Origin: Collimonas fungivorans
GTDB taxonomy: Bacteria; Pseudomonadota; Gammaproteobacteria; Burkholderiales; Burkholderiaceae_D
Length of the DNA: 45,909 nucleotides
Direction: 5' to 3'
NCBI RefSeq assembly: GCF_028292705.1
Contig: NZ_JAQGLV010000247.1
Span: forward strand, 1-45,909
The notes beneath the pieces are model-generated. The model saw nothing but the letters and a program-made list of their open reading frames with translations. It did not search any database and had not been told where the DNA came from. Numbering within the stretch: the first letter of the stretch is position 1; every line of letters starts with the position of its first letter. Below, one piece after another: positions 17,446 through 26,978 of this stretch. The translations under genes were made by a program, and so were the position numbers.

Positions 17446-18970
17446 TGTCGCTCTCCTCGACAGCTTTAGCGGCCATGGCCTTGGCGTAGGCAGCCGCCTC
17501 ATCTTCATCAAGCAACATTTGCTTCGCCAGGAACATGGCGGTCGTCTCTTCATCCAGACCCATCTCTTTAATCTGGGACATGACCTGCGCCAGCATGGCC
17601 GCTGAATTTGCCGACTCCAGGCGCGTTCGCTGCTTCTCTGCTTCCATGGCCGAAATCGAACCGTAGAAATTGATGTTCCAGGGACGCTCTTCCTCAGAAA
17701 AGACAATCCCATACCGGTGCATCGTGTGCAGATCAATCACCGAATTGAAGAAGTCGGACAGCGCGCCACGGATGATGCGAGATTTTTCCGCCACTTGGGC
17801 GCTGACGCGGAAGAAGCCGCCGTCGCCCAACCCGCCGGATAGCTGATCGGCGAAACCCACCATCGACAGGTCTACCCCCAGCGCGCCACCCAGGAGGCGC
17901 GCATGCATCATCACATCCTCGATCGACAGCTCGCCATTGCGACCCGAATCGCCAACCAGCTGCGACAGGTTCGTGAGCTGCTTGTCGCCGTGGTACGGCA
18001 GCACCGTAGTAAACTTCTCCAGAATCGGCTGACCATGTTCAATCGCCCACTGCGCACGTTGCTTAGCCTGCTTCAGCATGGTCATGACGCCATCGCCAAA
18101 TTTCTTCTTCTGGTCTCCCGTCATGCCGTCGCCATTGAACCCCAGCACGCGCTCATCAATCGAATCGGCGAAGCGCTGGCCGATCAAGCCAAGCAATGAG
18201 GCATACAGGTGGTCATATGCTTCTTCCGCCTGGTGCAGGAATGAGCCACCCACCATCGACGGCAGGATCGGCAGCTCATCCAGGTCATTCTCCGACAAGG
18301 CCATCTTGATAACCTTGTCCTGCACCGCAAATTGCGGTACCCACACCAGCCGCGGCATCTTGAGACGCAGTAGCTGCGTTGTATCCAGCCGCTCGATAGC
18401 CTTTGCCCCCGAATACACCATGTATCCTACGGTGCGGTTGCCCTTCTCATAAGCTTGCACCATGGGTGGCCGGACAATCTCACCGAAATACAATTCACGG
18501 ATGCCACTGCTGTCCACATAGGGCCGGGCATAGCTGTCCCCGAAGGTCGCGCCGTTATAGGCCATGCAATGCGCCATTTGATTGAGCTTGGGCGTTAAGG
18601 CAGCATCGATCTCATCAACCATCTTGGCGAGCTTGATATTTTTGATAGTCTCGGCTTTTTTTTCGATGAACACCGTATTGCCGGTCGTCTCATGCCCGCC
18701 GAGTGCAGACGTGACGATCAGCGACAGCGCGCCGGACACAATGGGGTCGCCTTCCATAAACGACCATTTCTGATAAATCTGCGCGCGCATACGGGCGGCG
18801 CGGCGACCAGTACCCAGGAGAGACTGCGATGCAGCCCCAAAATCAAAAGCATACGGGTCATCTTTGCCCAGGTCGTCCACCTTCTCGACGTTCCCGGAAA
18901 ACCATTTTTTTGCCGACGTGCCCATTTTACCGAAGAGGCCGGGCGCATTCTTCTCAGTGTCTTTTGCCAT
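17432..18970 (-). CDS. Portal protein, P1-like
   Basis: The start at the ATG at 18970 (MAKDTEKN) gives 512 residues; the frame is open to 19054 but that extension would run into the late-promoter element. Typical portal features are seen: a helical N-terminal region with ARMRAQIYQKWSFMEGDPIV, a stem/wing part (FGDSYARPYVDSSGIRELYF), a long tunnel-like helix region, and an acidic helical C-terminus (FLAKQMLLDEDEAAAYAKAM). Size and its place at the head of an operon fit the dodecameric DNA gate that docks the terminase encoded at the right edge. The call rests on pattern and context. Confidence 0.65.
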   Translation of the reverse strand: MAKDTEKNAPGLFGKMGTSAKKWFSGNVEKVDDLGKDDPYAFDFGAASQSLLGTGRRAARMRAQIYQKWSFMEGDPIVSGALSLIVTSALGGHETTGNTVFIEKKAETIKNIKLAKMVDEIDAALTPKLNQMAHCMAYNGATFGDSYARPYVDSSGIRELYFGEIVRPPMVQAYEKGNRTVGYMVYSGAKAIERLDTTQLLRLKMPRLVWVPQFAVQDKVIKMALSENDLDELPILPSMVGGSFLHQAEEAYDHLYASLLGLIGQRFADSIDERVLGFNGDGMTGDQKKKFGDGVMTMLKQAKQRAQWAIEHGQPILEKFTTVLPYHGDKQLTNLSQLVGDSGRNGELSIEDVMMHARLLGGALGVDLSMVGFADQLSGGLGDGGFFRVSAQVAEKSRIIRGALSDFFNSVIDLHTMHRYGIVFSEEERPWNINFYGSISAMEAEKQRTRLESANSAAMLAQVMSQIKEMGLDEETTAMFLAKQMLLDEDEAAAYAKAMAAKAVEESDIGTV

Positions 18971-19020
18971 GTTCGCTCTGAATCGTCTGTATTCAGCATT
19001 GTCGGGCAAAAGATGCGCAC

Positions 19021-19041
19021 GACTATTCGGCGGTTTCCATC
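19021..19041 (-). promoter_or_regulatory. Late-promoter-like element of the portal operon
   Basis: On the minus strand GATGGAAACC (19032-19041) is followed by GCCG and AATAGT. It lies 62 bases before the portal ATG and 17 bases from the vapBC operator on the other side. Confidence 0.55.
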
Positions 19042-19057
19042 TCGGAAAATACATAAA

Positions 19058-19095
19058 GAACCAATTTAATCATCAATTGATGCTATAATTGGTTC
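19058..19095. promoter_or_regulatory. vapBC promoter-operator
   Basis: GAACCAATT (19058-19066) and AATTGGTTC (19087-19095) are a perfect 9-base inverted repeat; between them lies the smaller palindrome ATCAATTGAT (19070-19079). A plus-strand TATAAT (19084-19089) overlaps the right arm, so a bound VapBC complex would block the promoter. AGGAG precedes the vapB ATG. Confidence 0.65.
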
Positions 19096-19117
19096 ATTTA
19101 TTTACTAGGAGCCCCCT

Positions 19118-19312
19118 ATGCGTACCACAGTCAATTTAGATGATGCCCTTCTTGCCCGCGCGCAAACATTGTGCGGCTTAGATGAACGCAATGCCCTGCT
19201 GAAGGAAGCGCTGAACGCATTAATTCAGCGCGAAAGCGCGCGTCGCTTGGCGCGTTTAGGCGGCAGCGAACCACAATTGCAAGAAATATCACGTCGCAAA
19301 AGCGAGGCGTAA
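19118..19312 (+). CDS. vapB: VapB-type antitoxin
   Basis: A 64-residue protein with a clear AGGAG ribosome site. The N-terminus (MRTTVNLDDALLARAQ) is the beta strand and first helix of a ribbon-helix-helix DNA-binding fold seen in VapB antitoxins; the charged C-terminus (REKS-like, ending ISRRKSEA) would wrap the toxin. Its TAA overlaps the toxin start in TAATG, so the two are translationally coupled. VapB neutralises VapC and represses the operon through the palindrome just upstream. Confidence 0.85.
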   Translation: MRTTVNLDDALLARAQTLCGLDERNALLKEALNALIQRESARRLARLGGSEPQLQEISRRKSEA

Positions 19313-19683
19313 TGATATTGGTCGATACATCCATCTGGATTGACCACTTGCGCGCCGGCACTCCAGCACTCGCTGGACTATTAGAAATGGGAAGGGGTTA
19401 TTGTCACCCTTTCGTCATCGGCGAGCTCGCATGCGGCAGCCTCGGCAACCGAAATGAAATCTTAAATTTATTGCAATCGCTACCGCAATTACCAACTGCC
19501 ACGAACGAGGAAACATTGTTCTTCATTGAACAACACAAACTCATGGGGCGTGGCATTGGATACATCGATACGCATCTGCTGGCCAGCACGGCAATCCATG
19601 CTGCCCGCTTATGGACCCGAGACAAGCGCCTCAAGGTCATCGCCGATGAAATGGGGCTGGCGTTTGAACCTATGACGCACTAA
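19312..19683 (+). CDS. vapC: VapC PIN-domain ribonuclease toxin
   Basis: A 123-residue PIN-domain protein with the acidic catalytic set in place: Asp5 (MILVDTSIWIDHL), Glu38 (VIGELACGS), Asp86 (YIDTHLLAS) and Asp104 (TRDKRL). VapC toxins cut specific RNAs, often initiator tRNA or rRNA, when the antitoxin decays. The gene stops exactly where the oppositely oriented neighbour stops (19683/19684), a seamless convergent fit. As part of a prophage it would act as an addiction module (the role Phd-Doc has in P1) or as an abortive-infection trigger. Confidence 0.9.
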   Translation: MILVDTSIWIDHLRAGTPALAGLLEMGRGYCHPFVIGELACGSLGNRNEILNLLQSLPQLPTATNEETLFFIEQHKLMGRGIGYIDTHLLASTAIHAARLWTRDKRLKVIADEMGLAFEPMTH

Positions 19684-20112
19684 TTACAAGGGCGTCATCT
19701 CGACGCTCTCATCCATCAACACGTAAAACTCGCCATTGCCGAAAAGGTCGAATTGCCGCACGCCTTGAAATTGGGTAGCACCGTACACCTCAGCAAACTC
19801 AAAGGCGGCAACGATCGTAACGTCGGCATCAAACTCCCATTGCTCATTCTGACCACTATATGTGCTCGCCAGCAACGGCTCAAGCTCACCAGAGTACGCG
19901 TAGCCACGTGCGATCAGTGCTGCCTTCAATGCCCACCAATACGGACCAAAGCGCAGATAATTCTGCGGCGCAGCGCGCACTATCTTGTTGGCAAGCCTCG
20001 CCATGAACTCGCTATGCGATTGACCTGGATTGTTTTTATCAAACTCCACCCGATAGTCCACCAGCTTGTCAGCTAGGTAGTCCTGATCGGGCAAATAATT
20101 AATGAATTGCAT
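19684..20112 (-). CDS. Small phage protein downstream of the DarB-like gene, unknown
   Basis: A 142-residue soluble protein with the ATG at 20112, behind GGAA. It is rich in aromatic and acidic residues (QFINYLPDQDYLADKLVDYR, LRFGPYWWALKAALIARGY, ADVTIVAAFEFAEVYG). It is the last gene of the anti-restriction operon, so a role as partner or chaperone of the giant protein upstream is plausible. I do not recognise a family. Confidence 0.5.
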   Translation of the reverse strand: MQFINYLPDQDYLADKLVDYRVEFDKNNPGQSHSEFMARLANKIVRAAPQNYLRFGPYWWALKAALIARGYAYSGELEPLLASTYSGQNEQWEFDADVTIVAAFEFAEVYGATQFQGVRQFDLFGNGEFYVLMDESVEMTPL

Positions 20113-20124
20113 GTGTATTTCCTA

Positions 20125-23100
20125 TTAAGCAATAGAGATGTTGTAGCTGCGAACCTGATCCGCATAGTCCCGCAGGATCGTTTCATAGACCTCGCGCGGC
20201 ACCACCCACGAATTGACCGGTGCGCTCTGTAACTGCCTGGACGGCCACTTGCCTCGGAACATGGCCTTAAAGCCCATCGTCAGCGCAACCGATTTAATCG
20301 TATCCTTGAATGCCATCGTATTGCCGATGATCGCCACGTATTTTTCTAGTGGCGGCATTACATCAGTGACTGTCGCGGCAGGCACCTCGGCAGCCGGCGT
20401 CGGCGCTGGCTGCGTGAGCGCCAGGAATTTACGACGATAAGCGGCGTTCACCAATACTGAAAACGTCTCTCTGTAATGCGCGTCGATCGCCGGGTCGTCC
20501 CAATCCAGCGCCGCATAATAGGATATATACGCCTGTTTGCACAACCACACCAATTCCTCCGACGTGGTGGCGGCCTCGATGGCGGATACCATCGTGGCGT
20601 AGTCAATCGTGCCGATCACGCCATTGACCGCTCTCACCAGCGCCTCAACCAAGTCCGCGTCATCTTCGTCATGAAAAGCTTTCAGCGCCACCGCACTCAC
20701 TTTCATCCCTTGTGCAATGCCGTACCGTAGCAGCATTTTTGCGGTTTTCTCTAACGACGGCTTGCTGTAACGCTCAACGGTGGCATCGTCCGGCACCAGC
20801 ACACGAACGTTGCCATTCTGATCTGTGACGTATTCAACCTTCCCCTCCTGTTCGGCGACGATACGCTTAATCAGCGGCAAAGACTGGTCCGCCCCTTGTT
20901 TCAGCACGAGTGGAAACATCGGCTCCGGTAAAGTGACTTCATCGGGAAGCGCGCTAATCCTCGGCCCCACCTTCAAGGCGGCTTTCACATCCGCATTCAA
21001 CGCCGAATACAAAAGCCCGATTGTGGCAGCATTCATGCCGCCTTGACCGCGCGTAATCAGCCCGTCGTCAACAGCCGCGGCCCGCAACACCGTGGCACGG
21101 TAGATGGCATTATCCGGGTGTTCCTGGGTAATGATATTGCCGCTAAAGACAATACTTTCATCCGCGCGCTGGAGCTTCGCCGCTTCGGCATCGATTGTAC
21201 GTACGCTACTTGTCTTGCCATCTTCCACAATCCACAGGCGATTCTTGCGATCAATCACGAAGTCCCCTGTACCGACGATCTGATTGCGGATAATCTTTGC
21301 CTCACCGGTTTTAGCTTGTTCAATCCGGCCCAGCGACACGCCGGCGTCGGCACAGAGGCTCAGCGCCTTTGCTTCAGATTCATCAGCAAGCACGCGCGCC
21401 GTCGTCGTCTCAGCATCCCAGTTTTGCGCAATCGGCGACTCATCAACGACGGCGAACTGAAACGAGGTATAACGATTGCCGCCGGCGGAACTGGCAACGC
21501 TGCTCATAATACCGTTGCGATTGATCCCCTTGACTACCTGCGATCCACGCGCAGTCTCTACCCAGCTAGTTTGCCCAAATGCCTCTTCCAGTGTCTTGAG
21601 GCGACTGTCCGTGGCAATCGCGATACTTGCTTTGATCGGATTGGCGATCCGGTCATACACTGCCTGGGCCTTCGACAGCAACTCAGCGGCACGCGCGGTC
21701 TGCGCCGGATCCTTGGCGTCGGCATAGCGTGCATATCGCCCTTTCACCGCCGTCAGCTTCAGATAAGCTTCAGCGGCATCGGCTACCTGCTCGCCCAGGT
21801 AGATACCGACAGTCGGGTAGCGCGCCACGACTTCCCGCTGCGCCATCATGGTCGAGAGGTTGGCCGTCAGTGCGTCTTTGGCGCTACGTTGCCGCTCCAC
21901 CGCCTCACGGCTGGCGATTTTTTCGCGTACAGCACGCATACCCTCAGCGCTGCCGGCAGCCTCGGCCAGCATCTCCACATCCTGATTGGAAATGCCGCCA
22001 GCAATTTTTACCGAATTACCCTTGCCGGACATCAGCTCGCCGATCCAGTCGGCCTTCTTGCTGACGATGCCGCGCTTGTACTCATCGAAGGTACCGTCGG
22101 CGTCGTAATGATAAATCGTCACGCTTTGCAGCTTATTCTCCTGGCGCACGCCGCGCCCGTTGCGCTGATGCAGACTATCCGGCGTCCAACCAACGGTCAG
22201 ATGGTGGATGGCCTGCGTGCCCTTTTGCAGGTTGATGCCGACTTCGGCCTTCTTGTTGGCGATCACGACCGTAAAGCGGTTTTGTTCGCCTTCCGCATTA
22301 AAACCGTCTTGCACATCCTGCATCTGGCCGGCGTCCTTGATCGCCTCGGCATTGACGATGGCAATTGCGCCGGACGGAATGCCGCAGCGCTTGCCCAGCA
22401 TGATGCGGATCTTGTTATGCAGCGCCAGCATGTCGCAAAACACCAACTGCTTCGCCTTGCCGCCGGCCTTAGGTGCAGCCTGCTCCTGCTGGAAGTTGCC
22501 CAAGAACGCAGCCAGCTTGGGCGGGATCGTGACATCCAAGTCCAATTTGAGGGCGGTCGCAATCTTGAGGAACACGTTTTGGGTGGACTGCGACTCGGTA
22601 TCGATCACGATCTTTTCGCCGTCGATCGCAGCCACGACTCGGACTGTCAGCACCTCAACATCAGCGCCATCGCCGTCACCGCCGCCCTTCTTGATCGTCC
22701 GTTTTACTATACTCTCGTCACTTTGCATCAAGGTAGGCCGATTACGCTCTTCCGTCACCTTCTTGGCATTGAACTGATCGACGGCCTGCTGGGCGATCTC
22801 CGCTTGCGAAGCCGGGAACAAGTAGACCGAAGTCTGGCGCGCGGTTTCTGGATCCGCAATGAGCTTACTGACCTTGTTAATAAAATTGAATGGGTGCGCC
22901 ACCAGCTCCGGCGTCTCGCGGCTTTGTTTTAGGTAAGCAAACAATTCATCCTGTTCGTGCGGTGAAACAGGCTTTTCGCGGACGAGACGCGACGCCGTGC
23001 TATACAGCCGCTGCATGCGCTTCAGCTCCTCCGTCATCGCTTCCGGCAACTCGACCGCCGTGGGCAGCTCCTGCGCTTCTGGGATCGACAAATCCACCTC

Positions 23101-26100
23101 TTTCGCCGTCTTGATGTTGGCAATCTGCCCCAGCACATCGCGCAGTAATGCCGTATTTTGCAAGCCACGGAATACGCGCGACAGACGCTCCGTCCCGGCA
23201 AGGGATGTCGTTTCTTCTTCCGTGATGTCGCAGAACGCTTCCATGAAAGCATCAGCCCCGCACACGCCGCCCATGCGCCGATTGACTTCCTGCTCGCCCA
23301 CCGCCAGCGTCAGCATCGCGTAGATTTCCAGCGGGCTGTTCGTGATCGGCGTGGCTGTGAGCACCAACACGCCGTCGCCCAGCTTGCTTTTACCACGCAC
23401 ATACCAAGTTTTGATCTGCGCATCGAGGCCGCGGTCAGAGGTCACTGGCGCCGACAGGAACTTGGCGCCCTTGAAATCCACTGTGGTCTTGCTGTTCTTC
23501 ATCGTATGTCCCTCATCGAACACCAGCGAATCCACGCCCATGTCTTCGAAGAACGGCACCGCTGCCGAACCCTTGCCGCCGGACTTGGTGACGCCGGCCA
23601 GCTTGCCTTCCTTGATGATTGAGGCGGCCTTGCTCTTCGTCTCATCGCCGTCATAGGAAGCGTCGTGCTGCTTCAAATGGCTTTCGTAGTCTTCCAGCGT
23701 GGCAGTGCGCATTGGAATCATGGCGAACGCTTCCAGCGTCATAAAGATCTTGCGATGGCGGTTTTCCAGAACAATATTGAGGTCACGCGCGTAGTTACCA
23801 GAATTCAATTGTGCGGAACCGTCGGCGGCTGTCTCCAAGCCGACAAACAGGCAATCCTCGGTCGACGCGTAGCAGCTCTTGGTTTCCTTCTGCCAGTTGG
23901 TCAAGGTTGAGTTAGGGACCACAAAGAAGGTTTTCTTCTTCACACCGATACTCTGGATGTGCTGCATGGTCGTCAATGAGGTAAACGTTTTACCCAGGCC
24001 GACGTCGAAGCCCAAGATCCCACCCATACGCTTGGCATACCGGCGAATCGTGGCATTCTGGTAACCATGCGGTTGAAATGCGGGGTTTAAGCCGGGAATT
24101 TCCAGCGGCGTCGTATCGTCCACCTCGCGGAAGAACAGATTATCAGGACGTTCGAACTGCGACTTCAGGCTAGCCTGGATGCTGGTATTGGCTTTCGTCC
24201 AGGCGTCAAACTTCTGATTGGTCTGGGTAATGAGCTGTTTTAGGCGCTCGATGCGCACCGGCTCCAGGGTCGAATCGATGGCCTTGTCTTCCTGCTTGGT
24301 ACGGGTGCTGAGGCCGCCGCTCTTGACGTATTCGGCATAACGTTTCAGGTTGCGGAAATCCTCATCCGCCATCTTGCCCTTCGTACCCTCGAAGCCGATC
24401 ACCGGCCCGTCCGCGCTAGACACGACGGCAAAGCCCGGATGCAGATACTTGCGCAAGAACTCGGCCTTACGTTCGATCTCGACAAATGGCGTCGCCAGGT
24501 TCATCGTCAGCGCCGTCACATCGGGCTTGACCAGGCGCTCATCGGCGGCCTGCCGCTGGCGCACCAGCTTGTCGCGGATGGCGGGATCCGTCACCGCCTC
24601 AATTTCCGCCGTATTTCGCTTCAAGAAATCGGCGTAGTTGCCCGCATAATAATCTTCGGCGGACATGGCGCTCTGGCCGTCCGGCGAAATACACCAGGCG
24701 TCGCCGCCCATCGGGTCGAAGTCACTGCCCAGCACGTCTTTCAAGTGTGCCAGCGCGATAAAGCCGGCGTCGTCTGCATGCTCGTACTTGGCCCGCTCGT
24801 ATTTCTGGGTGGGTGCCAGCTCAGCGACCGCTACTTCGGCCAGGGAAGTTCCCATCCAGCGATTGCTGAAGGCGCGGATCTTGACGTTGTACCAAATGCC
24901 CAGGAGTGCTGCAGCATCGCGCAACGCTTTCGGCACACTGGACGGCACGACCTTGGCGCCCTTGACCTGGCCCTTGATCGCCTCGCCCAGTTGCGGATAG
25001 ACCTCGGCATAGTTAAATGGCTCTTCAGGCGCATGCTGATTAACGACGTCCCGCAGTGCCAGCGCTGTTTTAAGGACATCGAATACCGCCGCCTGTTCGC
25101 TCAGATTGACCGCATTGTCGATACCGACGACGCAATCCTTGACCCATGCTGGCATACCCTGATAATCCGCCTTCTCGATCATGTAGGCATATAGACGACT
25201 GGCATCATTCCATGTAGCGGCCTGAGTGACGGCACGCAGCGGCGAATACAAGCGATCGGCCATATCGACCATCTCGGCGTCTGCCGGCGACTGTTTCACT
25301 GGCGCAAACACGCCGTTCTGATAGACCATCGTACGGCCAGCGACCGCAATGGCGTCACCATCGCTGTAACTGATGGGCAGCGTCGGCGTCGCGTTCAAAC
25401 TGTCCCAATCGATGCGCGACTCGCCAAAGCGTCGCAGCAACTTCGAGATGTTTCCGATGCTGTCATCGCTGACAACCTTCTCGACCTCGCCGAAACGCCC
25501 CTTGTCCACGGTGATTTCGCCCAGCATGAAACGCCGGCCAGCGCCCTTAAAGTAGCCGCCGGCCAGAAATTCGTCCCACAGCACACCGGCCTCGTGCAAT
25601 TTATCAGGATCCTGCTGCTGCAGTTCCTCGATCTTCTCGGCGGCCTCGTTGCTATATTTGCGGAACACAATCACGTCGGTAGTCACATCGGCGCCCGTCG
25701 CATCGAACATCTTGTTGGGCAAGCGATATGCACCCATGAATTCAGCCTTCAACGATGCCTTGTAACGCAGCTTCTGCTCGCCGACACTGCTGACAAAGGC
25801 TTTACTGGTGATGAAACAGGCCAGACCGCGCGGGCGCAGTTTCTCTAAGGAACGCAGGATAAAGTACGCTTCCAGTGATTCGCTTTGATAGCGAGGATCC
25901 TTGAGCTTTTCTTTTCCGCGCGCGGCATTGTCGCCAAACGGCACATTGGTCACGACCGCATCATAGATCTCGTCCGGCGTATTGGCGGCCACGGCTTCGA
26001 AGGCGCTGACCGTGACGTGATTGCGCGCGCTGCCATTGACCAGCTGATTGACGCGACCAGAGGTTGCGTCCAGCTCCACCGCATCGATCACGGCATGCTG

Positions 26101-26973
26101 CGGCGAGGTTGCCCCGAAAATGCCGGTGCCGGCAGCGGGATCGAGCACCTTGCCGCCCGTAAAACCCATATCAGCCATCAACGACCAGACACCCTCGGCA
26201 AGCGGCTTCGGGGTGTAATACTCGTATTGGCTTCCGGTCTTGCCATCAGCGCCCGTCATGCCGCCGCCATTACCGGAATACCCGGCCAGGATGGTTTTTT
26301 GTTCCGCGCTCAATGCCTCGGTATCGATCTGGCCAGCATCAATCTGCTTGAGCAACGCCAGGGCTGCCTTATTCTTCTTCTGGCGCGCGGACGGTTTGAT
26401 GTGCTCATCGAACTCAAAATAGGACGACGTATCGGTACCTGCCGCAGCGTCGGACAACTGCGCCCGGCCCAGCAGCGCCATAATCTCGCTGACGCGCGCG
26501 GCCAGCTTCAGCATAGTGAGTTGATCCGATACTTGATCGCTGCCCTTGAGCTTGCTGTATTGCACCACCAGGCTACCCAGCTCGGCAGTCAAGCGTAACG
26601 TGGTCAGCGAGCCGGCGTCATCCAGCAACGCCCCTTCAACCACGCTCGGGTCGGTCAAGCCCTGGAGATATTCCGGCACGTCGACCGCACGCACCTCGAT
26701 TGTCGACAGTTCGCCGCCTGATGTGTCTTGAACGGTGACAAATCCACTGCCATCGCGAAACGCATAGCTTGCGTATTCGTAAGGCGCGTCTGCCGCCGAC
26801 GCATTGCGATATTGGATCTGCCGGCCAGAGATAAACTGGGTGACGAATTCAGCGTCCACGGGAACAACGCTACGCTGCCCCTCCCAGGCTTGCTGAAACG
26901 CCGCATCAAGAACCACAGGCGCATCGATCATTTCACTTGTTTCTACAGCACGTACATCTAATACTTGGTTCAT
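20125..26973 (-). CDS. Giant DNA methylase-helicase, DarB-like anti-restriction protein
   Basis: About 2282 residues from the ATG at 26973 (MNQVLDVRAV), six bases after the previous stop; the frame is open to 27048 but that part overlaps the upstream gene. The N-terminal part is unassigned. Residues ~255-450 are an adenine-methylase fold with motif I DPAAGTG (278-284) and an NPPF-like TNVPFG near 343. From ~970 a superfamily 2 helicase follows: Walker A GLGKT (Lys 995), VFDEGH, motif III LVLTATPITNS, and QKGTQ...QRNGRGVRQ as motif VI. The last ~600 residues are unassigned. P1 DarB has nearly the same size and domain order; it is packaged and injected to shield DNA from type I restriction. The catalytic motifs look intact. 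Confidence 0.8.
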   Translation of the reverse strand: MNQVLDVRAVETSEMIDAPVVLDAAFQQAWEGQRSVVPVDAEFVTQFISGRQIQYRNASAADAPYEYASYAFRDGSGFVTVQDTSGGELSTIEVRAVDVPEYLQGLTDPSVVEGALLDDAGSLTTLRLTAELGSLVVQYSKLKGSDQVSDQLTMLKLAARVSEIMALLGRAQLSDAAAGTDTSSYFEFDEHIKPSARQKKNKAALALLKQIDAGQIDTEALSAEQKTILAGYSGNGGGMTGADGKTGSQYEYYTPKPLAEGVWSLMADMGFTGGKVLDPAAGTGIFGATSPQHAVIDAVELDATSGRVNQLVNGSARNHVTVSAFEAVAANTPDEIYDAVVTNVPFGDNAARGKEKLKDPRYQSESLEAYFILRSLEKLRPRGLACFITSKAFVSSVGEQKLRYKASLKAEFMGAYRLPNKMFDATGADVTTDVIVFRKYSNEAAEKIEELQQQDPDKLHEAGVLWDEFLAGGYFKGAGRRFMLGEITVDKGRFGEVEKVVSDDSIGNISKLLRRFGESRIDWDSLNATPTLPISYSDGDAIAVAGRTMVYQNGVFAPVKQSPADAEMVDMADRLYSPLRAVTQAATWNDASRLYAYMIEKADYQGMPAWVKDCVVGIDNAVNLSEQAAVFDVLKTALALRDVVNQHAPEEPFNYAEVYPQLGEAIKGQVKGAKVVPSSVPKALRDAAALLGIWYNVKIRAFSNRWMGTSLAEVAVAELAPTQKYERAKYEHADDAGFIALAHLKDVLGSDFDPMGGDAWCISPDGQSAMSAEDYYAGNYADFLKRNTAEIEAVTDPAIRDKLVRQRQAADERLVKPDVTALTMNLATPFVEIERKAEFLRKYLHPGFAVVSSADGPVIGFEGTKGKMADEDFRNLKRYAEYVKSGGLSTRTKQEDKAIDSTLEPVRIERLKQLITQTNQKFDAWTKANTSIQASLKSQFERPDNLFFREVDDTTPLEIPGLNPAFQPHGYQNATIRRYAKRMGGILGFDVGLGKTFTSLTTMQHIQSIGVKKKTFFVVPNSTLTNWQKETKSCYASTEDCLFVGLETAADGSAQLNSGNYARDLNIVLENRHRKIFMTLEAFAMIPMRTATLEDYESHLKQHDASYDGDETKSKAASIIKEGKLAGVTKSGGKGSAAVPFFEDMGVDSLVFDEGHTMKNSKTTVDFKGAKFLSAPVTSDRGLDAQIKTWYVRGKSKLGDGVLVLTATPITNSPLEIYAMLTLAVGEQEVNRRMGGVCGADAFMEAFCDITEEETTSLAGTERLSRVFRGLQNTALLRDVLGQIANIKTAKEVDLSIPEAQELPTAVELPEAMTEELKRMQRLYSTASRLVREKPVSPHEQDELFAYLKQSRETPELVAHPFNFINKVSKLIADPETARQTSVYLFPASQAEIAQQAVDQFNAKKVTEERNRPTLMQSDESIVKRTIKKGGGDGDGADVEVLTVRVVAAIDGEKIVIDTESQSTQNVFLKIATALKLDLDVTIPPKLAAFLGNFQQEQAAPKAGGKAKQLVFCDMLALHNKIRIMLGKRCGIPSGAIAIVNAEAIKDAGQMQDVQDGFNAEGEQNRFTVVIANKKAEVGINLQKGTQAIHHLTVGWTPDSLHQRNGRGVRQENKLQSVTIYHYDADGTFDEYKRGIVSKKADWIGELMSGKGNSVKIAGGISNQDVEMLAEAAGSAEGMRAVREKIASREAVERQRSAKDALTANLSTMMAQREVVARYPTVGIYLGEQVADAAEAYLKLTAVKGRYARYADAKDPAQTARAAELLSKAQAVYDRIANPIKASIAIATDSRLKTLEEAFGQTSWVETARGSQVVKGINRNGIMSSVASSAGGNRYTSFQFAVVDESPIAQNWDAETTTARVLADESEAKALSLCADAGVSLGRIEQAKTGEAKIIRNQIVGTGDFVIDRKNRLWIVEDGKTSSVRTIDAEAAKLQRADESIVFSGNIITQEHPDNAIYRATVLRAAAVDDGLITRGQGGMNAATIGLLYSALNADVKAALKVGPRISALPDEVTLPEPMFPLVLKQGADQSLPLIKRIVAEQEGKVEYVTDQNGNVRVLVPDDATVERYSKPSLEKTAKMLLRYGIAQGMKVSAVALKAFHDEDDADLVEALVRAVNGVIGTIDYATMVSAIEAATTSEELVWLCKQAYISYYAALDWDDPAIDAHYRETFSVLVNAAYRRKFLALTQPAPTPAAEVPAATVTDVMPPLEKYVAIIGNTMAFKDTIKSVALTMGFKAMFRGKWPSRQLQSAPVNSWVVPREVYETILRDYADQVRSYNISIA

Positions 26974-26978
26974 GGTGT

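Noticed and set aside
21043-22932. Plus-strand open frame of 629 codons
   Set aside because: It is antisense to the helicase part of the DarB-like gene, whose motifs are intact. The translation is His/Arg/Leu-rich without domains, as mirror frames of GC-rich genes are.
20125-26973. Type I/III restriction enzyme or DISARM-like defence for the methylase-helicase
   Set aside because: Size, domain order, late-promoter control and the adjacent DarA-like protein fit the injected anti-restriction protein better than a host defence enzyme; no specificity subunit or nuclease partner is seen.
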